The notes: generated from the sequence alone by a model not told the origin. A stretch of DNA of 64,000 bases from an uncultured Sphingomonadaceae bacterium (GCA_947503245.1 CANNCV010000001.1:309501-373500); one strand, 5' to 3'; counted from the first letter of the stretch, positions 19,409 through 30,067 are shown. Translations and numbers: made by a program.

Positions 19409-19482
19409 TGGAGGCCCGAGCCGGAATCGAACCGGCGTGCACGGATTTGCAATCCGCTGCGTCACCACTCCGCCATCGAGCC
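19409..19482 (-). tRNA. tRNA-Cys (GCA)
   Basis: A 74-base cloverleaf on the minus strand with encoded CCA. The 7-bp acceptor stem is GGCTCGA with TCGGGCC (one G-U pair). The anticodon loop TTGCAAA gives GCA, and the T-arm contains GGTTCGATTCC. It converges with the upstream ABC permease gene. Short open frames overlapping it are artefacts. Confidence 0.96.
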
Positions 19483-19814
19483 TCGTTGCGAAATTCATTG
19501 GACGCCAAGGCGCGGGCAATGTGCGCCTTTTGTCGGAAAGTCAAGCCGGTTGGTGCAATTGATGCTAGAGAATTTGATGTAGTGTTGCCACTTAGCAATA
19601 GACAGTTTGCAAATAGCCAACTTAGACCGAGAAAGCACAGCATCCAATATGTACGTTTGTGCTAGACCGTCTAAGGGTTTGCAGTGCTATAGCTTTGCCG
19701 ATAAGGAAAACCCGTTTTGGCGAATTTAAGGATTTGAACAAAAACACCGCCTAAATGGCAATACTGACTTCAATAATGGCCACGTTGCCCCAAAGAATAG
19801 AAATAAGGACCAAT
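19483..19814. promoter_or_regulatory. Divergent intergenic region between tRNA-Cys and pcm
   Basis: This 332-base region must hold the leftward tRNA-Cys promoter and the rightward pcm-tolC-popZ promoter. A TTGACT hexamer on the minus strand (plus-strand AGTCAA at 19539-19544) is a candidate -35 for the tRNA. I see no protein-coding gene here. Confidence 0.45.
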
Positions 19815-20507
19815 ATGATCGACAGCCTATCCCGTTCACAGCCTTCGCGCCAGAATGATGGTTTTGCCGATGCCCGCCGCGCCATGGTGAACAGTCAGCT
19901 GCGGACCAGCGATGTCAATACACCCGCCATCATTCAGGTTATGGATAGCGTGCCGCGTGAGGAATATGTCCCTGAAAGCAAGCGCAGCTTTGCCTATATC
20001 GACCGCGCCGTTCAGATCGCTACAGACCGCGTATTAAACCCGCCGGTCACACATGGCCTGATGCTGGAACGTGCAGCAGCGCGCGCCGATGACAATGTGC
20101 TGATTATCGGTGCCAATACAGGCTATCTGGCTGCGTTGCTTGCGCCTTATACAGCATCAGTCACCGCGTTGGAGGAAGATGATGATCTGTTCTCCACATT
20201 GAACAATATTATGAAAGACAGCGCCAAGGTCACAGCTGTTAAGGGCAATCTGGCCGATGGGCATAAAGGCAATGCGCCTTATTCGCTGATCCTGATTGAC
20301 GGAGCGGTCGACCATATTCCAGCAGCGATCACCAAGCAATTGTCGGAAAACGGGCGGATTATATGCGGTGTTTCTGACAATGGTGTGATGCGTTTGGCGG
20401 AGGGCCGTGTTTCAAGCGATGGCACCGTCAATCTGAATAGCTATGCAGATGCCGATATTGCGCAGCTAACGGCTTTTACCAAAGCGGCAGAATATCGCTT
20501 CGCCTAA
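19815..20507 (+). CDS. Protein-L-isoaspartate O-methyltransferase family protein
   Basis: SAM-dependent methyltransferase of the PCMT family. The N-terminal region has FADARRAMVNSQLRTSDV and VPREEYVPE; the SAM site is VLIIGANTGYLAALLAP, somewhat degenerate compared with VLEIGTGSGY. The start at 19815 follows AAGGACC. At 230 residues it is near family length. Members located beside tolC and popZ in sphingomonads form a divergent branch; true isoaspartyl repair activity is not assured because the SAM-binding glycines differ. It is the first gene of the tolC cluster. Confidence 0.85.
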   Translation: MIDSLSRSQPSRQNDGFADARRAMVNSQLRTSDVNTPAIIQVMDSVPREEYVPESKRSFAYIDRAVQIATDRVLNPPVTHGLMLERAAARADDNVLIIGANTGYLAALLAPYTASVTALEEDDDLFSTLNNIMKDSAKVTAVKGNLADGHKGNAPYSLILIDGAVDHIPAAITKQLSENGRIICGVSDNGVMRLAEGRVSSDGTVNLNSYADADIAQLTAFTKAAEYRFA

Positions 20508-20569
20508 AATTATGCGCGTTTGGGTAATCGGGATGAGAAACGGCCAGAGCAATGAATGGAAGATCGAAA

Positions 20570-22042
20570 ATGACAGCCTTTAAATGCTTCTCCATGGTTT
20601 CATGCGCCGCATTGGTCGCTGGCCTGATGGCAGCTCCTGCTCAAGCCGAAACGCTTAGAGAAGCTCTGATGGCGGCTTATCAGAAAAACCCGACATTAAC
20701 CGGTGCCCGGGCACAGCAACGCGCGACAGATGAAGGTGTCCCCATCGCGCTGGCCGATGGTCGGCCGAACAGCTCTGCCAATGCGACATATCAGGAAAAT
20801 ATCGTCGTCAATGCCAACGCCTTTACTGCACCTTCGCGGCAATTAACGTCATCAATAAACCTGAATGTGCCCATCTATTCTGGCGGCAGCGTACGCAATG
20901 CGGTGAACGCCGCCAAAGTGCGGGTTGGCGCGGGTCAGGCGGATTTGCGCGGCACGGAATCGTCAATATTCAGCCAGACAGTCGCGGCATATATGGATGT
21001 CATCCGTGACACCGCCATCGTTGATCTAAACCGCACACAGGTTCGCGTGTTGGAGGTCAATTTACAGGCGACATCAGACCGTTTTGAAATTGGCGACCTG
21101 ACACGCACAGATGTGGCCCAGTCTCAAGCGCGTTTGGCGATTGCCATGAGCGACTTGCAGACTGCAGAATCCAATCTGATCCGCAGCAAAGAGGTCTATG
21201 TGCAAATTGTTGGCAATGCGCCGGTCGATCTTGCCGCGCCGCCGCCATTGCCCGGTTTGCCGGAAGAGCCCAATATGGCTGTTGCTATCGCGCTTGAAAG
21301 CAATCCCGATTTGCTCGCAGCAAAAGAGCGTATTGCGGCGGCAGAATATGATGTGAAGGCCGCACGCGGAACCCGCAAGCCATCAGTATCGGCCTTTGCG
21401 CAAGGTGCTTATGCCAATTTTCTGGGCACGTTGGGCGGCAATGTCCCCGGGGTGAATTTCATTCAGGAACAGTCCAATGCGCAATTGGGTGTAACGCTCA
21501 ATGTTCCTATTTATCAAGGTGGACGCCCCGGTGCACAAATCCGCCAGGCACAGGCCCGTTCCGGCGTAGCGATTGAGCAGGAAATCGCGGTCGAACGTAA
21601 TATCATTTCGCAAACCCGCGCATCCTATGCCAGTTGGAAAGCATCGCTACAGGTCATTGCGTCTTCCGAAGAAGCGGTAAAGGCCAATGCTCTTTCACTG
21701 GAAGGTGTGCGCGCTGAAAACAGTGTCGGCAACCGGACAATTCTCGACATATTGAATGCCGAGCAGGAATTGCTGAACAGTCAGGTGCAATTGGTGATCG
21801 CTCGGCGCAATGCCTATGTCGCAGGTTTTACGCTTCTCGCCTCTATGGGCCGTGCAGAAGCGCGCGATCTGGGGCTGGAAGGCGGCGTGCTATATGATCC
21901 TGAGATTAATTATAATCGCGTGCGCAAAAAACTAAACGATTATGCAACCGATCCTAATCCAACCGCGCAAGCCACGCGCACAGTGGATACACCGGCGCAG
22001 AGCGTGCCGTTGGTCGGTCCGCCTGCACCCAAAACCCCATGA
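20570..22042 (+). CDS. tolC: TolC family outer-membrane channel protein
   Basis: Outer-membrane efflux and type I secretion channel. A signal peptide ends near AQA (about residue 27 of the mature start chosen here). Two OEP repeats with long coiled-coil stretches follow, with the repeated motif LNVPIYSGG near residue 105 and LNVPIYQGGRPG near residue 320. GGAAG lies 8 bases before the ATG at 20570; an upstream ATG at 20552 is less likely. It lies between pcm and popZ, a conserved alphaproteobacterial neighbourhood. Partner pumps are not in the window. Confidence 0.93.
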   Translation: MTAFKCFSMVSCAALVAGLMAAPAQAETLREALMAAYQKNPTLTGARAQQRATDEGVPIALADGRPNSSANATYQENIVVNANAFTAPSRQLTSSINLNVPIYSGGSVRNAVNAAKVRVGAGQADLRGTESSIFSQTVAAYMDVIRDTAIVDLNRTQVRVLEVNLQATSDRFEIGDLTRTDVAQSQARLAIAMSDLQTAESNLIRSKEVYVQIVGNAPVDLAAPPPLPGLPEEPNMAVAIALESNPDLLAAKERIAAAEYDVKAARGTRKPSVSAFAQGAYANFLGTLGGNVPGVNFIQEQSNAQLGVTLNVPIYQGGRPGAQIRQAQARSGVAIEQEIAVERNIISQTRASYASWKASLQVIASSEEAVKANALSLEGVRAENSVGNRTILDILNAEQELLNSQVQLVIARRNAYVAGFTLLASMGRAEARDLGLEGGVLYDPEINYNRVRKKLNDYATDPNPTAQATRTVDTPAQSVPLVGPPAPKTP

Positions 22043-22163
22043 CGCGATATATTGCGGCGTAAAGCGATAATGCGTCGCCCGTGTTGAAATAGTTACCGCG
22101 CTTGCCAGCATGCATGCTGCAAGTTATTATGATTAATAGCAGGACTTTTTGGGGATCAGGCCG

Positions 22164-22607
22164 TTGGCTCACGATAATACAGAACCCAGCGTTGAGGAAA
22201 TCCTCGCTTCCATCAAAAAAGTGATGGCAGCGGACAGCAAAGCTGCGCGTAAAACCAGTGATTCCGCGCCTTCTTATCGCAAATTGTCGCGTGGTGATGA
22301 TGAGCCTGTTCTTGAGCTAGGTGCGTTTCAGGAACCTATCGACAGTGATGATGAGCAAGATGATTCGGCTGAGGCGCTGATCGCTAAAGACCAGATTGAT
22401 TCGGTGCGTGCATCCCTCGCTGCTCTGTCCACCTTGTCCGAGCCGGGCAAGGCACCGCAAATCGTTCGCTCTGGTGAAACCTCATTAGAAGGCTTGATCC
22501 GCGACATGCTGCGCCCATTGTTAAAAGAATGGCTGGACGATAATTTGCCGACACTGGTCGAACATATGGTCGCTGACGAAATTAAACGCATTACGCGCAA
22601 AGGGTAA
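22164..22607 (+). CDS. popZ: DUF2497 / PopZ-like polar organizing protein
   Basis: Acidic 147-residue protein with the PopZ layout: a short conserved N-terminal helix EPSVEEILASIKKVMA, a disordered acidic middle rich in Asp, Glu and Ser, and a conserved C-terminal helical region (SLEGLIRDMLRPLLKEWLD, then EHMVADEIKRITR). In Caulobacter PopZ forms polar condensates that anchor the centromere and signalling proteins. A TTG at 22164 gives the family-typical beginning (AHDNTEPS); 22149 is an alternative TTG. Its usual neighbour valS is displaced here by two peptidase genes. Confidence 0.85.
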   Translation: MAHDNTEPSVEEILASIKKVMAADSKAARKTSDSAPSYRKLSRGDDEPVLELGAFQEPIDSDDEQDDSAEALIAKDQIDSVRASLAALSTLSEPGKAPQIVRSGETSLEGLIRDMLRPLLKEWLDDNLPTLVEHMVADEIKRITRKG

Positions 22608-22718
22608 ATTGCCCGCGGCCCAAATGGCCAATATTACAGCATCTTTGGAAAATCGCTCACCGCTCTGTCCTGATTAGCGAAAGATTCCCATTTTACTGTC
22701 ACAATCAATTTGCTAGCA

Positions 22719-24797
22719 ATGATGGCTATGACAATATCATCAAAATTGCTCGCTTCGGCTGCGCTCGCTATTGCAGCGCCGGCATTAATCTCTCCAGCTT
22801 TGGCCGATCCGCTCACCGCGCAGGATCTTGCAACATTGGAACGTGTCGGCGCGCCTGATGTTAGCGCGGATGGCGAGCATCTGGTATATAGTGTTACCAG
22901 CACTGACCCTGAAAGCTATGAGCGATCTACGCGTCTGTTTTTGCGCGAATTTGGCGGAGCCAGCGCTGCACCAGCGCCTTATGTCATTGGCGATCTTGAT
23001 GGGGCCAGCGAGCATAGCCCGACATTTGCACCTGATGATGAGGGTGTATATTTCCTCTCAGGCAAAAGCGGCAGTGAGCAGCTTTGGTATGTCGCTGACA
23101 GCGGGGAGACCAAACAGGTAACCGACCTAGCCGTTGATATTGCAGGATATCAGGTTTCGCCAGATGGCAAGAAGGTCGCCATCTGGGCCGATGTAAAGCT
23201 AGGCAAAATGCCATCTGACGCGCCCGATGCAAAAGCGGCTAATGCTGGTTCTGGCCGCGCCTATGACCGTATCTTTGTGCGCCATTGGTCAAGCTGGGAA
23301 GTGAATGACGAATATTCGCGCATCTTTGTCTATGATTTGACTGCCAATGGCCAGTTGGATGCACAAAGCGGCCGCGACATATTGAAAAATCTGGAGGGTG
23401 ACGCACCTACCAAGCCTTTTGGCGGCGGCGAAGAAATCAGCTGGTCACCGGACAGTTCCACCATTGCCTTCACATTGCGCATTGCCAATGCCGATGAACC
23501 GCGCTCGACCAATACCGACATCTATCTGGCAAGCGCGGACGGCACGGGCCCTGTTGTCAACATTACTGCGGATAATCTGGCAACCGATACCATGCCAATA
23601 TTCTCTCCTGATGGCAGCAAAATCGCTTATGCCGCAATGGCGCGGCCAGGTTATGAAAGTGACAAGCTAACACTCACAATATTGGATATTAACGCGCAAA
23701 CACGCAAATCGGTAACTAGCGCATGGGATCGTTCTGTCGGTTCAATTATATGGGAGCAAGACGGCAATGGGCTTATCGTCACGGTACAGGACGTATTGGA
23801 CCATCCCGCCTATCGCGTTGATGCCAATAGCGGCAATGCCGTACGCCTTACCGGCCCGGGCAATGTTCGCAATGTCACCCCATTGGGCCGGGCAAGCTAT
23901 GTCTATACCCGCAATGACCTGAACACGCCGACCGACATATATATCCAGCGTGGCCGTGCTGCGCCGCGTAACCTTAGCAATGCGAACAGCGCAAGGCTGG
24001 CAAAAATTGACAGAGTTTCCGCAGAGCGTTTCAGCTTTGCAGGCGCTGGCGGTGATACTGTTTGGGGGCAGGTCATCAAACCAGAGGGTGTAGAGGGCAA
24101 GTTGCCGCTCTTGTTCCTAGTGCATGGTGGCCCGCAAGGATCATTTGGCAATGGTTGGTCAACCCGCTGGAACCCAAAAGTCATGGCTGCACAAGGCTAT
24201 GCCGTGGTGACGGTCGATTTCCATGGCAGCGCTGGATATGGTCAGGATTTTATGGACTCTATCAATCAGGATTGGGGTGGAAAGCCGCTTGAAGACCTGA
24301 AACTCGGGCTTGCCGCAGCGGGACGCGAAGACGCCCAGATCGACACCAAAAACGCCTGTGCCTTAGGCGCCAGCTATGGCGGCTATATGATGAACTGGAT
24401 TTCCGGCCAGTGGAATGACGGGTTTAAATGCATCATCAACCATGCCGGTCTGTTTGATATGCGCAGTTTTTACTATGCGACCGAAGAATTATGGTTCCCG
24501 GCTTGGGATTTTGGCGGCTCTTATGAAGAACAGCGCGATCTTTATGAGAAATGGAATCCGGTCAATCATGTCAATAATTGGCAAACGCCTACTCTGGTCA
24601 TCCATGGCGAGAAAGACTTTCGCGTTCCTTATGGCCAATCACTCATGGCCTATACGGCTTTGCAGGAAAAGGGCATTGATTCGAGGCTGCTCATTTTCCC
24701 AGATGAAAACCATTGGATACTAAAAGGCAAAAACTCTGTGCAATGGCATGATGAGGTCTTTGGCTGGGCTGATCGCTACCTTAAAGAACAAGAATGA
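22719..24797 (+). CDS. S9 family prolyl oligopeptidase-like peptidase (1)
   Basis: Secreted serine peptidase: signal peptide (ends near SPALA), an N-terminal beta-propeller with repeated VSPDG/FSPDG-type blades, and a C-terminal alpha/beta-hydrolase domain. The nucleophile serine is in LGASYGGYMMNW, the aspartate in HGEKDFRVPY, and the histidine in PDENHWI, the order expected for S9C acylaminoacyl or dipeptidyl peptidases. The start is uncertain: several in-frame starts lie within 20 bases and no Shine-Dalgarno stands out. It is followed by a second, distantly related S9 gene, and both probably act on oligopeptides in the periplasm. Confidence 0.9.
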   Translation: MMAMTISSKLLASAALAIAAPALISPALADPLTAQDLATLERVGAPDVSADGEHLVYSVTSTDPESYERSTRLFLREFGGASAAPAPYVIGDLDGASEHSPTFAPDDEGVYFLSGKSGSEQLWYVADSGETKQVTDLAVDIAGYQVSPDGKKVAIWADVKLGKMPSDAPDAKAANAGSGRAYDRIFVRHWSSWEVNDEYSRIFVYDLTANGQLDAQSGRDILKNLEGDAPTKPFGGGEEISWSPDSSTIAFTLRIANADEPRSTNTDIYLASADGTGPVVNITADNLATDTMPIFSPDGSKIAYAAMARPGYESDKLTLTILDINAQTRKSVTSAWDRSVGSIIWEQDGNGLIVTVQDVLDHPAYRVDANSGNAVRLTGPGNVRNVTPLGRASYVYTRNDLNTPTDIYIQRGRAAPRNLSNANSARLAKIDRVSAERFSFAGAGGDTVWGQVIKPEGVEGKLPLLFLVHGGPQGSFGNGWSTRWNPKVMAAQGYAVVTVDFHGSAGYGQDFMDSINQDWGGKPLEDLKLGLAAAGREDAQIDTKNACALGASYGGYMMNWISGQWNDGFKCIINHAGLFDMRSFYYATEELWFPAWDFGGSYEEQRDLYEKWNPVNHVNNWQTPTLVIHGEKDFRVPYGQSLMAYTALQEKGIDSRLLIFPDENHWILKGKNSVQWHDEVFGWADRYLKEQE

Positions 24798-24901
24798 TAG
24801 CAATAATATTTGCAGAATCTTGTTGCGCTTAAGTATCAATTATTGACCCTCACAATATTTTATCGCAGTCTTAAGTGGGATTTTGAGGGAGTTACTTTAA
24901 T

Positions 24902-26935
24902 ATGCACGTCTTTGGAAAATTTGCGCGGTCGCTCAGTTTGGCTGTCTGTGCAACAGCTTTGGCTTTGTTTGCGGGGTCCCAAGCCCCTGCACAAACTCAG
25001 GCTGAAGCGCCTGCTCCGAAAGCTGAAACATCCAAGCCAGCGAAAAAGAAGGCTGCCAAAAAACCGGCTAAAAAGTTGCCAGTCGAAGCTTTTGGTCAGC
25101 TCGACTTTTTTGACAAACCACGGCTTTCACCCAGTGGTGATTATATCGCTGCCATGATGGCAACAAACGGCATTCAGCAGATTAATATCCTGCCCCTCGC
25201 AGCAAATTCTCCACAGAAGCGGGTCCAACTGGGCGTTCCTGAGGAAACACGCGTGAGATGGCTGCGATGGGTCAATGACGATTATGTCTTAGCGGGCGTA
25301 ACCTCTCTGATAACTTTCGGTCGCGGAGGCAATGAAGCCTATGTCTCACGCCTAATATCTATCAGCCGCGAGACAGGTGACGTTAAGCGGTTAATGTGGA
25401 ACCTAAAAGGGCAAAACGCCGCCGATGTAATCTGGACGCCGTCCGACGGCAGCAATGAAATCCTGATGACCGGTCAAGGCAGTATTTACAGCAATGAAGA
25501 GGAATTCTGGCCGACTGTTTATCGCGTCAATGTCGCGACAGGCCGCAACACACGCGTTAAGAAAGGTGTCAAAAATGTACTCGACTGGGGCGCCGACGAA
25601 AACGGAAACCTAAGATTTGGTATTGTTAGCAGAGACCGCAGCGGTAGCCAGCAGGTTTTGTATCGCAGCGAAGGGCAAAATGCTTTTTCAACAATCCAAC
25701 GCACCGATATGCGGGAATTTGAGTTTGCGGATCTGCCCTTCATGTTTGTGCCGGGCACAGATAACGGACTCTATATTGAAGACAATGAAGATGGAAAGGG
25801 CGTCATTAAAGAGATAAATTTGCGTACACGAGAAAATGTCGCCGTTCGTCATGAGCTAGAAGATACCGATATTGTCGGTGTCTTCCGGTCTTACGACGAC
25901 AAAAGCATTTTGGGCTTGCGGGCTGATGATAAAGATAATCCGATACGCTGGCTGGATGAAAATATTGCTGCAGCCCAGAAGTTTTTGGACGAAGCAGTTA
26001 AGGGCGCTGATCCACGAATCGTGGCGTTCAATCGTGACCGTACGCGGATGCTTGTCAAACTTGTTACGCCGCGTAATCCAGGGCTTTATTATATCTATGA
26101 CGCGCCTTATCAGCAGCTGTCTAAATTGGCTGCCGTAAACGAAGCTATTGGCAATAAGAGCCTCGCTAAACCCAAATATGTCACATATAAAGCGCGCGAT
26201 GGTTTGGAAATTGAGGGGGTTTTGACCCTACCCAAAGGCAGGGAAGCAAAAAACCTGCCGCTGGTTATGATGCCGCATGGCGGCCCATGGTCCTATGATT
26301 CCCTGCGCTACCATTATTGGGCGCAATTCTTGGCCAATCGCGGATATGCCGTAATGCAACCCAATTTTCGCGGGTCAACCGGATATGGCCGTGAATTCAT
26401 GACCAAAGGCTTTGGTCAAATGGGTCTGGCTATGCAGGATGACGTTACTGACGGCATTACATATTTGGCCGAACAAGGCATTATCGATTCTAAACGTGTC
26501 TGTATTGTCGGTGCATCCTATGGCGGTTATTCTGCCATGTGGGGTGTTGTCAAAGACCCTGACCTGTATCGTTGTTCCATATCAATTGCTGGCGTCTCCA
26601 ATGTGCGCAAAGACGTGAATGATTTTGGAGAATCGCTTTTGTCACGCACATTTTCTGCGCAGTGGAAAAAGATGAGTAATGACTTCAACGCTATATCGCC
26701 AGCCAGGTTTGTGGAGCAAATCAAAGCACCGATGTTGCTTATCCATGGCAAGCGCGATGACCGTGTTGATTATAAACAATCAACACGCATGGAAAAACGG
26801 ATGCGCGAAGCAGGCAAAGATGTTGAAATACTTATCTTGCCTGAGGCGGATCACAACTTCCTGCGGCAGGATGATCGTATTGCCCTGCTTTCGGCGATGG
26901 AGAAATTCCTTATGAAGCATAATCCGCCTGATTAA
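24902..26935 (+). CDS. S9 family prolyl oligopeptidase-like peptidase (2)
   Basis: Secreted serine peptidase with a signal peptide ending near PAQTQA, then an unusual Lys/Ala/Pro-rich linker (about residues 38-60), a propeller domain and the catalytic domain. The catalytic residues lie in VGASYGGYSAMWG (Ser), HGKRDDRVDY (Asp) and PEADHNFL (His). GAGGGAG precedes the ATG at good spacing. It differs clearly from the first S9 gene, so this is not a recent tandem duplication. A strong terminator follows, separating it from valS. Confidence 0.9.
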   Translation: MHVFGKFARSLSLAVCATALALFAGSQAPAQTQAEAPAPKAETSKPAKKKAAKKPAKKLPVEAFGQLDFFDKPRLSPSGDYIAAMMATNGIQQINILPLAANSPQKRVQLGVPEETRVRWLRWVNDDYVLAGVTSLITFGRGGNEAYVSRLISISRETGDVKRLMWNLKGQNAADVIWTPSDGSNEILMTGQGSIYSNEEEFWPTVYRVNVATGRNTRVKKGVKNVLDWGADENGNLRFGIVSRDRSGSQQVLYRSEGQNAFSTIQRTDMREFEFADLPFMFVPGTDNGLYIEDNEDGKGVIKEINLRTRENVAVRHELEDTDIVGVFRSYDDKSILGLRADDKDNPIRWLDENIAAAQKFLDEAVKGADPRIVAFNRDRTRMLVKLVTPRNPGLYYIYDAPYQQLSKLAAVNEAIGNKSLAKPKYVTYKARDGLEIEGVLTLPKGREAKNLPLVMMPHGGPWSYDSLRYHYWAQFLANRGYAVMQPNFRGSTGYGREFMTKGFGQMGLAMQDDVTDGITYLAEQGIIDSKRVCIVGASYGGYSAMWGVVKDPDLYRCSISIAGVSNVRKDVNDFGESLLSRTFSAQWKKMSNDFNAISPARFVEQIKAPMLLIHGKRDDRVDYKQSTRMEKRMREAGKDVEILILPEADHNFLRQDDRIALLSAMEKFLMKHNPPD

Positions 26936-26957
26936 GCATCAGCCGATCGGCAAATTA

Positions 26958-26985
26958 TAAGGGGCGGTTCATCTGCCCCTTTTTT
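26958..26985 (+). terminator. Rho-independent terminator after the second S9 gene
   Basis: Stem AAGGGGC with GCCCCTT around a 9-base loop, followed by a T-run, 23 bases after the stop of the S9 gene. It insulates valS, which then needs its own promoter in the short remaining gap. Confidence 0.85.
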
Positions 26986-27073
26986 GTGGAACCGGCTTCG
27001 GTGCAGCCTTTGCTACATTTACGGCGCAAATAGCGGCTTGCCTCTGATAAGTCAGGCTGGCAGAGGGAAAGTC

Positions 27074-30067
27074 ATGACCCAGAGCAAACACCTTGATAAG
27101 AATTTCGACCCCGCCGCCATTGAAGCCCGCTGGTACGCCCATTGGGAGGAGAAAGGCCTGTTCCGGCCTGAGCGTGATGATTGTGAGCCTTTCACCATCG
27201 TCAATCCGCCGCCCAATGTGACCGGCAAATTGCATATCGGCCATGCGCTGGACAATACGTTGCAGGATATCATTATCCGCTATGAACGGCTGCGCGGCAA
27301 GGATGCGCTTTGGGTGGTGGGCACTGACCATGCCGGCATCGCCACGCAAATGGTGGTTGAACGTCAACTAGCCGAAAGTGGCAAGACCAAATATGATTTT
27401 GGAACAGATACCAAAAGTCAGCGCGACGGCTTCATTGAAAAAGTCTGGGATTGGAAGGAAGAAAGCGGCGGCACTATTACGCGCCAGCTGCGCCGTCTGG
27501 GCTGTTCTATGGACTGGTCCAATGAGCGCTTCACCATGGATGAAGGCTTTACCCGCGCCGTCGTCAAAGTCTTTGTCGATCTGTATAATAAAGGCCTGAT
27601 CTACCGCGACAAAAGGCTGGTCAATTGGGACCCTGCATTAAAAACCGCGATCAGCGATCTTGAGGTCGAGACGCGCGATGTCAAAGGCCATTTCTGGCAT
27701 TTTAAGTATCAGCTGGCTGATGGCGAGACTCTGGCCGATGGCCGCAACTATATTGAAGTAGCCACAACCCGGCCCGAAACCATGTTGGCCGATATGGCCG
27801 TGGCGGTGCATCCTGATGATGACCGCTATAAAAGCATTGTCGGCAAATATGTCGTGCTGCCTATTACTGGCCGCCGCGTGCCGATTATTGCCGATGAACA
27901 TGCGGACCCTGAATTGGGCAGCGGCGCCGTGAAGATCACGCCCGGGCATGATTTTAACGATTTTGATGTCGGCAAACGCGCAGGCTTTGCCCCTGCCGAC
28001 ATGCTCAATATGCTCGATGGAGACGCCAATGTCTGCCAGACTGCTGACGCTCTGGTACCCGATGAATTTATCGGCCTGCACCGCTTCAAACGTGATGGCG
28101 TGGACGGTGCGCGAGAGCTGGTGGTGCAGCGTTTGAAAGATGACGGATTCCTCATTCCACACATCACCAAGACCAAAAAGGGAGAAGATGTAGAGCTCGA
28201 CGCCGAACCCCGCACCATCGCCACACCCTATGGCGATCGCGGCGGCGTAGTGATTGAACCATGGCTGACCGATCAATGGTATGTCGATGCTGAAACATTG
28301 GCGCAGCCTGCAATCAAAGCCGTACGCGATGGCGATATAGAAATCGTCCCCAAAACTTGGGAAAAAACCTGGTTCAACTGGATGGAGAATATCCAGCCCT
28401 GGTGTGTGAGCAGACAGCTATGGTGGGGGCATCGGATACCGGTTTGGTATGGGCCAAACAAGCAGGCAACCAGTAAAGGTGATGCGCATGCCTCATCAAT
28501 TAGTTCTTGGTTAGAAGAACATCATTTTGTTGCTCTATCTGAGGATGAGGCTAGAAATGCTGCAGCAAACTATTATTGTGTCGATCCGAGCGAAATCAAG
28601 TTCGCCATTGAGCTTCCGAATGGCGGGATAGGGGGCGATGGTCCATATACTTTGCGTCGCGACCCTGATGTCCTCGATACGTGGTTTTCCTCTGCACTTT
28701 GGCCCTTCGCCACTATTGGCTGGCCAGATGATATGGTGGATACTCGTCATTCCGAACTTGTTTCGGAATCTAGCAACAAGGAAAACTCTGAGGAGATCCT
28801 GAAACACGTTCAGGATGACGAAAAGTGGGTTCCCAAACCCGGCACAGACCTTGCCCGTCATTACCCTAATGATCTGCTGATTTCCGGCTTTGATATCCTT
28901 TTCTTCTGGGACGCGCGTATGGCGATGCAGGGGATAGAATTTATGGGTGAAGTGCCGTGGAAGCGGCTTTATCTACATGGTCTGGTCCGCGCTGCGGATG
29001 GCAGCAAAATGTCGAAATCCAAGGGCAATACGGTCGATCCGCTGGGTCTGATCGACGAATATGGTGCCGATGCGCTGCGCTTCTTCATGGCGGCGATGGA
29101 AAGCCAGGGGCGCGACATCAAAATGGATGAAAGCCGCGTCACCGGCTATCGCAACTTTGCCACCAAATTGTGGAATGCGGCCCGCTATTGCCAATCTAAC
29201 GGCATTAGCGCCAGCGCGAGCATATCTGCGCCGCCGGCCAAGCTGGCCGCCAACCAATGGATTATTGGCGAAGTGGCCGAGACAGTGAAAGCCATGGACA
29301 AGGCGCTGGCCGATCTGCGTTTCGATCTGGCCGCCGATACCATCTATCAATTCACATGGAGCCGCTTTTGCGATTGGTATCTGGAACTGATTAAGCCGGT
29401 ATTTGCCAGCGAAGATGTCAATCCAGCCCGTCAAGAAACTATCGAGGTCGCCGGTTGGGCCCTCGATCAAATATTGGTCATGCTCCATCCGTTCATGCCC
29501 TTCATCACCGAGGAGCTGTGGCAGCAATTGGGCGAGCGCGCGGATTATCCCATTATCACAGCAAAATGGCCGCAGCCTGAGGCGGAATTACAGCCCCATG
29601 CGATAGCGGCGATTGACTGGGTGATTGATCTGACCACATCGGTGCGTGCCGCGAAAAACGAGCTGGGCATATCACCGGGTGAAAAACTGGCGGCATGGTG
29701 CCCTGCGCCATCAACCATTGCCAAGGCGACCGTGGAACGCAGCGCAGCAGCGATTGAGCGGCTGGCGCGTATCACTCCGGTGCACTTTGCTGATGCGCCC
29801 GATGGCCCAGCGATTCAGATCAGCGCTGGTGAGGATATATTTATCATTCCGCTTGATGGGCTGATTGATATTGAGGCAGAAAAGGCACGCCTGACCAAAG
29901 CATTGGAGGCTGCAAGCAAAGAAGCAAAATCGCTGGAAGGGCGCTTGTCCAACGCCAATTTTGTTGAGCGTGCCAAGCCAGAGGCCGTGGACAAGGCGCG
30001 CGCTGATTTGGCAGAGAAATCGGCAGAGGCGAAGCGGCTGACAGCGGCATTGGCGCGGCTCGGCTAA
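27074..30067 (+). CDS. valS: Valyl-tRNA synthetase with repeat-derived insert
   Basis: Class I synthetase charging tRNA-Val. HIGH is in [11 protein letters not shown] (about residue 50), KMSKS in [14 protein letters not shown], and [11 protein letters not shown] and [11 protein letters not shown] are family blocks. A C-terminal coiled coil (about 930-997) is present. The ATG at 27074 begins with [13 protein letters not shown] and is preferred over 26984, whose extension would read through the terminator stem. Oddity: about 25 residues near 558-583 (HSELVSESS ... ILKHVQDDE) are encoded by a palindromic repeat pair. The frame is intact and family homology resumes directly after it. Confidence 0.97.
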   Translation: MTQSKHLDKNFDPAAIEARWYAHWEEKGLFRPERDDCEPFTIVNPPPNVTGKLHIGHALDNTLQDIIIRYERLRGKDALWVVGTDHAGIATQMVVERQLAESGKTKYDFGTDTKSQRDGFIEKVWDWKEESGGTITRQLRRLGCSMDWSNERFTMDEGFTRAVVKVFVDLYNKGLIYRDKRLVNWDPALKTAISDLEVETRDVKGHFWHFKYQLADGETLADGRNYIEVATTRPETMLADMAVAVHPDDDRYKSIVGKYVVLPITGRRVPIIADEHADPELGSGAVKITPGHDFNDFDVGKRAGFAPADMLNMLDGDANVCQTADALVPDEFIGLHRFKRDGVDGARELVVQRLKDDGFLIPHITKTKKGEDVELDAEPRTIATPYGDRGGVVIEPWLTDQWYVDAETLAQPAIKAVRDGDIEIVPKTWEKTWFNWMENIQPWCVSRQLWWGHRIPVWYGPNKQATSKGDAHASSISSWLEEHHFVALSEDEARNAAANYYCVDPSEIKFAIELPNGGIGGDGPYTLRRDPDVLDTWFSSALWPFATIGWPDDMVDTRHSELVSESSNKENSEEILKHVQDDEKWVPKPGTDLARHYPNDLLISGFDILFFWDARMAMQGIEFMGEVPWKRLYLHGLVRAADGSKMSKSKGNTVDPLGLIDEYGADALRFFMAAMESQGRDIKMDESRVTGYRNFATKLWNAARYCQSNGISASASISAPPAKLAANQWIIGEVAETVKAMDKALADLRFDLAADTIYQFTWSRFCDWYLELIKPVFASEDVNPARQETIEVAGWALDQILVMLHPFMPFITEELWQQLGERADYPIITAKWPQPEAELQPHAIAAIDWVIDLTTSVRAAKNELGISPGEKLAAWCPAPSTIAKATVERSAAAIERLARITPVHFADAPDGPAIQISAGEDIFIIPLDGLIDIEAEKARLTKALEAASKEAKSLEGRLSNANFVERAKPEAVDKARADLAEKSAEAKRLTAALARLG
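28745..28820. repeat. REPIN-like palindromic repeat pair inside valS
   Basis: Two inverted copies of a 27-base unit, at 28745-28771 and about 28794-28820. They match at 22 of 27 positions when one is reverse-complemented, and are separated by about 22 bases. The conserved core is CGTCAT..(C/T)GAAC.TGTTTC. In frame it yields HSELVSESS and ILKHVQDDE, a translated repeat I recall as widespread in sphingomonads. It differs in sequence from the repeat inside ileS. Confidence 0.85.

Noticed and set aside
19359-19665. Open frames overlapping tRNA-Cys (PEPESNRRARICNPL-type)
   Set aside because: They are translations of the antisense tRNA strand, without a ribosome-binding site or family.
27638-28276. 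A 212-codon open frame antisense to valS
   Set aside because: A shadow frame of valS; no start signal or family similarity.
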